36,490 nucleotides of DNA from Gammaproteobacteria bacterium (GTDB taxonomy: Bacteria > Pseudomonadota > Gammaproteobacteria > Pseudomonadales > Pseudohongiellaceae): positions 1-36,490 of the forward strand of contig JAUXNX010000024.1 of NCBI GenBank assembly GCA_030682575.1, written 5' to 3'. The first letter of the stretch is position 1; every line of letters starts with the position of its first letter. The notes beneath the pieces are model-generated. The model did not search any database and had not been told where the DNA came from. It saw only the letters and a list, made by a program, of their open reading frames with translations. A program made the position numbers and the translations under genes. This document shows positions 33,277-36,490 of this stretch, piece by piece.

Positions 33277-34647
33277 CTAGTGGTGCTGCTCCGACACTCC
33301 GCTTCCGTTAAGACTCAGCAGTCTGGAATCATCGTGGTGGTTCAGAAACTTGACTAACAGTTCTCTGGTTTGGCTCCTGAATCTCTGCATTTCCGACGGG
33401 TCGATGGATATAGCTTTGGGCATTTGATCAAGCACTGTGCGCGGATCCTTATGTACTCCGTTCAGAACAAATTCGTAGTGCAGATGTGGGCCCGTGGAAC
33501 CGCCAGTAGTACCAACAAAGCCAATAACCTGCCCTTGCTTGACACGAGCGCCCTTCTTGATGCTTTGCCCGTAGTCGTCCAAATGAGCGTACTTGGTCTC
33601 GAATTGGCCATTGTGCTGGATTACCACTAATTTGCCGAAGGAGCCGTTTCGTGCCGCCCAGGTTACTACGCCATCAGCCGTTGCGCGCACAGGAGTACCT
33701 TTTGGAGCGGCGTAATCCGTGCCTTTGTGTGCTCGGATGGTGTTAAGGATTGGGTGTTTACGATTGAGATTGAAGTTGGAGCTGATACGGAATACATCAA
33801 GAGGCGTGCGCAGGAAAGCTTTACGCATGCTTTCACCCTCGGGATTGAAGTAACCAACGTCCCCTGTTTCATTCTCATAGCGGACGGCGATGTACTGTTT
33901 ACCTTGATTCGTGAACTGTGCGGCGATGATTTCTCCGTTGCCGATGAATTCACCATCGAGATACTTCTCTTCATAGAGGATGCTGAAACTATCACCTTGA
34001 CGCGGATCTAGAATGAAGTCGATCACGCCACCAAATATGTCAGCCATTTCCATGATTGATACGGTGGGAATATCGGCACGTTGTCCTGCCATGAACAAGC
34101 TATCATTGATCACGCCTTCTTTGAATGTCGGAACAATCTCAGCAGTTCTCTTGATGGCTTCGACAACGTAATTATCGTTATTCAGTGTAAAAACATAGCC
34201 GTCCAGGGGAGACTTCAGAACCTTCATCTGTGTCAGCGTGCCAGGCTCCGGTATGTAGAAGCTCAGTTGGTACCCAGGGTATAGCTTATTGAGTACTTGT
34301 GCTTCCTCGGTACTGTTCAGCACCTTATACATATCTTGAGCATTCAGTCCGACTTTTGTGAAAATTGCTGAAAGATTGTCACCTGACTCAACTTCCATCT
34401 GCGTCCAAAACTCCCCGGTGGCGTCTGATGTCGCTGCGGCAGAATCTGTTTCGGGATGGGTGGCGAGTTCCTCATGCGGAAGAGCTGTCAGGGGAGGGGG
34501 GAGGGAGAATCTGGCTCCATGTGCTGCCTCTTCCGTTGCTAAAACCATCAGCACAACCAGTCCCAGCCCCAAAATGCCAGCAAGCATCAGATGGTGACGA
34601 GGAAGGTATTTGCTAAGGATCGCTATAGCAGAGTCAACAAAACCCAT
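33277..34647 (-). CDS. Membrane-anchored M23 peptidoglycan endopeptidase (MepM-like)
   Basis: The 456-residue protein has a membrane anchor (about 20-38), a Pro/Ala-rich spacer, a LysM/OapA-like domain (about 83-165, with VESGDNLSAIFTKVGL), a central domain, and a C-terminal M23 (lysostaphin-type) domain. The Zn ligands are in RAHKGTDYAAPKGTPV (His and Asp) and in GPHLHYEF (His-x-His). It should cut D-Ala-mDAP cross-links to allow wall growth. It is divergent from tyrS and upstream of anmK. Enterobacterial MepM is about 440 residues with the same order. Confidence 0.93.
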   Translation of the reverse strand: MGFVDSAIAILSKYLPRHHLMLAGILGLGLVVLMVLATEEAAHGARFSLPPPLTALPHEELATHPETDSAAATSDATGEFWTQMEVESGDNLSAIFTKVGLNAQDMYKVLNSTEEAQVLNKLYPGYQLSFYIPEPGTLTQMKVLKSPLDGYVFTLNNDNYVVEAIKRTAEIVPTFKEGVINDSLFMAGQRADIPTVSIMEMADIFGGVIDFILDPRQGDSFSILYEEKYLDGEFIGNGEIIAAQFTNQGKQYIAVRYENETGDVGYFNPEGESMRKAFLRTPLDVFRISSNFNLNRKHPILNTIRAHKGTDYAAPKGTPVRATADGVVTWAARNGSFGKLVVIQHNGQFETKYAHLDDYGQSIKKGARVKQGQVIGFVGTTGGSTGPHLHYEFVLNGVHKDPRTVLDQMPKAISIDPSEMQRFRSQTRELLVKFLNHHDDSRLLSLNGSGVSEQHH

Positions 34648-34719
34648 GAGAATACTAATAATCTTTCTCTTCTTTTTCTGTGCCTAAACAAGGCGTTTTA
34701 GATGTAAAACGAGCGGCAA

Positions 34720-34747
34720 TTCTTATGATTTTTCCTGAGCGGGTCAA
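34720..34747 (-). promoter_or_regulatory. Candidate promoter of the M23 peptidase-anmK pair
   Basis: On the minus strand TTGACC (34747-34742, 5/6) is followed after 16 bases by TAAGAA (34725-34720), a weak -10 (3/6). On the plus strand a TAAAAT at 34769-34774 may serve tyrS, but no -35 supports it. Confidence 0.3.
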
Positions 34748-34887
34748 GTCTTATTCCGATTAGTAGTGTAAAATCTGCGGCCTTCTCAAATGGCCATCAT
34801 CGGATTGGACAGCAGATTTTGCAAATAATTCTATGATGTTGCTGTAGTTCGAGGGGTTTCGGTGTTTTTAATTTTCAGGAATAGGCT

Positions 34888-36171
34888 ATGTCAGCTACAT
34901 CTATAGACATTATTGAGGATTTGGAGGCCAGGGGGTTGGTCTCCCAGATGACCTCAGGGGATGAACTCAGGGTGTTTCTTAATAAAGGGAGAACTCTCTA
35001 TAGCGGCTTTGATCCCACAGCAGAGAGCCTGCACATTGGCAATCTTGTTCCTCTTCTTGCGCTACGTCGATTTCAGATGGCAGGTCACCGGCCTATTGCT
35101 CTTGTCGGTGGTGCCACCGGGCTGATCGGCGACCCTAGTTTCAAAGCGTCAGAAAGGATGCTCAATTCCAACGATACGGTTGCCATATGGGTTAATCGCT
35201 TAAAAGGGCAGGTATCTCAATTTCTCGACTTTGATCGTGGAAGTAGTTCCGCCCTCGTCGTGAATAATCTGGATTGGGTCAGAGATCTTAATGTGCTGGA
35301 TTTTCTTCGTGATGTTGGTAAGCATTTTTCAGTGAACGCGATGATTCAGAAAGATTCTGTCAGGCAACGTCTTGATAGGGAGGGGGCGGGTATTTCCTAT
35401 ACAGAATTCAGCTACATGATTCTGCAGTCCTATGATTTCGCGGAATTGTATAGCCGTCATGATTGCACGTTGCAAATCGGTGGTAGTGATCAGTGGGGTA
35501 ATATCACAGGCGGAATTGATCTGGCGCGGCGCTTACATCGCGCACAGGTGTATGGACTGACTATTCCGTTGGTCACAAAAGCTGATGGTCAGAAATTTGG
35601 AAAAACAGAGACAGGAACTGTCTGGCTGGACGCGAACAAGACGTCCCCCTATGCTTTCTACCAATTTTGGCTGAATGCAGCGGATGCGGATGCTTATACT
35701 TTCCTAAGATTCTTTACGTTTCTCAGTCCTGCAGTCATTGCTGATATAGAGGTGGCGGACAAGTCTGCGCGAGGAAGGCCTGAGGCCCAAGGGATTCTTG
35801 CCAAAGAAGTTACGCGGCTTGTGCATGGCGAAGAGGGGCTTGCTGCAGCTGAGCGAATCAGCGGGGCATTGTTCTCTGGTGATTTGACCTCTCTGAGTGC
35901 GAAAGACTGTGAACAGTTGAAGCTTGATGGGTTGCCCTCTACCGCGCTGGCCGGAGCGGCGAGAAATATTGTTGATGTTCTGGTTGATGCTGGGTTGGCG
36001 CAATCAAACAAGATGGCCCGCGAATTCATCGCCAATAATGCCGTTAGTGTTAATGGCCAGAGAGTGGCGTCAGATGGATTTTCTTTGATTGCCGATGTGG
36101 CACTATTTGGCAAGTACTTCATTGTTCGGCGGGGCAAAAAACTATTCCATCTTGCCTATTCTACCGAGTGA
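34888..36171 (+). CDS. tyrS: Tyrosyl-tRNA synthetase
   Basis: The 427-residue class I synthetase has HIGN (49-52) as the HIGH motif, [14 protein letters not shown] and GGSDQWGNI for tyrosine and ATP binding, KFGKT as the KMSKS equivalent, and a C-terminal S4-type RNA-binding domain (about 360-425, with [19 protein letters not shown]). This is the E. coli-type TyrRS (424 residues). AGGAATAGG precedes the ATG. It lies immediately before the rRNA operon promoters, as in Pseudomonas; no terminator is seen between them. Confidence 0.98.
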   Translation: MSATSIDIIEDLEARGLVSQMTSGDELRVFLNKGRTLYSGFDPTAESLHIGNLVPLLALRRFQMAGHRPIALVGGATGLIGDPSFKASERMLNSNDTVAIWVNRLKGQVSQFLDFDRGSSSALVVNNLDWVRDLNVLDFLRDVGKHFSVNAMIQKDSVRQRLDREGAGISYTEFSYMILQSYDFAELYSRHDCTLQIGGSDQWGNITGGIDLARRLHRAQVYGLTIPLVTKADGQKFGKTETGTVWLDANKTSPYAFYQFWLNAADADAYTFLRFFTFLSPAVIADIEVADKSARGRPEAQGILAKEVTRLVHGEEGLAAAERISGALFSGDLTSLSAKDCEQLKLDGLPSTALAGAARNIVDVLVDAGLAQSNKMAREFIANNAVSVNGQRVASDGFSLIADVALFGKYFIVRRGKKLFHLAYSTE

Positions 36172-36202
36172 GACAACTTTGCAAGAATTAGCGATTCTGT
36201 GG

Positions 36203-36230
36203 TTGCCACAAATGCGCTTTATGGCATAAT
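36203..36230 (+). promoter_or_regulatory. rRNA operon promoter P1
   Basis: TTGCCA (36203-36208) and CATAAT (36225-36230) are 16 bases apart and followed by a GC-rich discriminator (GCGCGCCCC), the pattern of growth-rate-controlled, stringently regulated rRNA promoters. Confidence 0.72.
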
Positions 36231-36314
36231 GCGCGCCCCTGTGATGAGTTGGAGAGGTTTGGGGAAATCGGTAATCTGATTTTCTGGGAAGAGTAAGAAA
36301 TTTACAATCCCCTC

Positions 36315-36342
36315 TTGCCAAGATCTCACATGTGCGTATAAT
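36315..36342 (+). promoter_or_regulatory. rRNA operon promoter P2
   Basis: TTGCCA (36315-36320) and a perfect TATAAT (36337-36342) are 16 bases apart, followed by ACGCGGCC. The -35, spacer length and GC-rich discriminator match P1, 112 bases upstream. Confidence 0.82.
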
Positions 36343-36490
36343 ACGCGGCCTCCTGACCACGAAGGTTGAGGAAAAAGTTCTTTAAAAAGTTGAGATTAAG
36401 TAATAGAGGTGGGTGCTTGCTGAAGGTGGTTTTGCATAAATTGCAAGATTATCAAAGGTAAGCAACTGCGTTAATTTATTAAGTTAGAAA
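36343..36490 (+). other. rRNA operon leader, with boxA; 16S gene lies beyond the window
   Basis: GTTCTTTAAAAA (36377-36388) resembles the boxA antitermination signal TGCTCTTTAACA used by NusB-S10 on rRNA leaders. Downstream is a TTGCA/TGCAA inverted repeat (36432-36446). No 16S sequence begins before position 36490; the 319 bases after tyrS hold no protein gene. Confidence 0.75.

Noticed and set aside
1-36490. CRISPR array, prophage, tRNA genes or an integrative element.
   Set aside because: No spaced direct repeats, phage structural genes or integrase were seen, and the only tRNA-like structure is part of tmRNA. The only mobile-element coding sequence is the transposase tail at 1-120; REP-like elements are listed separately.

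Overview
The window looks like the chromosome of a Gammaproteobacterium related to the Pseudomonadales/Cellvibrionales/Oceanospirillales. The evidence is gene content and gene order. smpB, ratA, rnfH, bamE, fur, recN, grpE, dnaK and dnaJ follow one another. Further on come argC, a coiled-coil membrane protein, a bactofilin, erpA, anmK, an M23 peptidase and tyrS, ending at an rRNA operon promoter. From memory both series also occur in Pseudomonas, at separate loci; here they share one window, joined by a hemJ-thiD-thiE-hemL-PfkB kinase run. The tmRNA tag (ANDDSYALAA) and the twin-arginine, lipoprotein and TonB machinery also fit this group.

Region 1 (1-9065) is accessory. It holds the tail of an IS110-type transposase and a MarR regulator divergent from a TonB-dependent receptor, with a perfect palindrome over a candidate promoter. 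Next come a PAS-PAS-GAF-GGDEF diguanylate cyclase, a Tas-like aldo/keto reductase, a Tat-exported CueO-like multicopper oxidase, and a PAS sensor protein whose kinase core has lost its phospho-acceptor His and its ATP-binding glycines.

Region 2 (9066-13604) has the trans-translation pair ssrA-smpB, an exported alpha/beta hydrolase bracketed by two inverted REP-like elements, an Na+-coupled NSS transporter, then ratA and rnfH.

Region 3 (13605-17850) lies between rnfH and bamE, which are normally convergent neighbours. It carries two modules: a small protein ending in Cys-Cys coupled to a cysteine-free ArsA/Get3-type ATPase, and a Zur-type zinc-uptake module (Zur box over a promoter, long leader with a large stem-loop, small exported His/Cys protein, ZnuD-like receptor with a His/Glu-rich loop).

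Region 4 (17851-24846) has bamE and fur (divergent), recN, and the chaperone set grpE-dnaK-dnaJ with two sigma-32-type promoters. Region 5 (24847-29140, minus strand) is a heme/thiamin run: hemJ, thiD, thiE, hemL and a PfkB (adenosine) kinase. Region 6 (29340-36490) has argC, a DUF6776-like protein, a bactofilin, erpA with a clear promoter, anmK and an M23 peptidase on the minus strand, tyrS, and tandem rRNA promoters with a boxA just before the window ends; the 16S gene itself is outside.

Most of the window is ordinary housekeeping. The parts most worth a second look are the CC-tail protein/ArsA pair, the structured Zur-controlled leader, the degenerate histidine kinase and the REP pair. All calls come from reading the sequence; no database search was possible.
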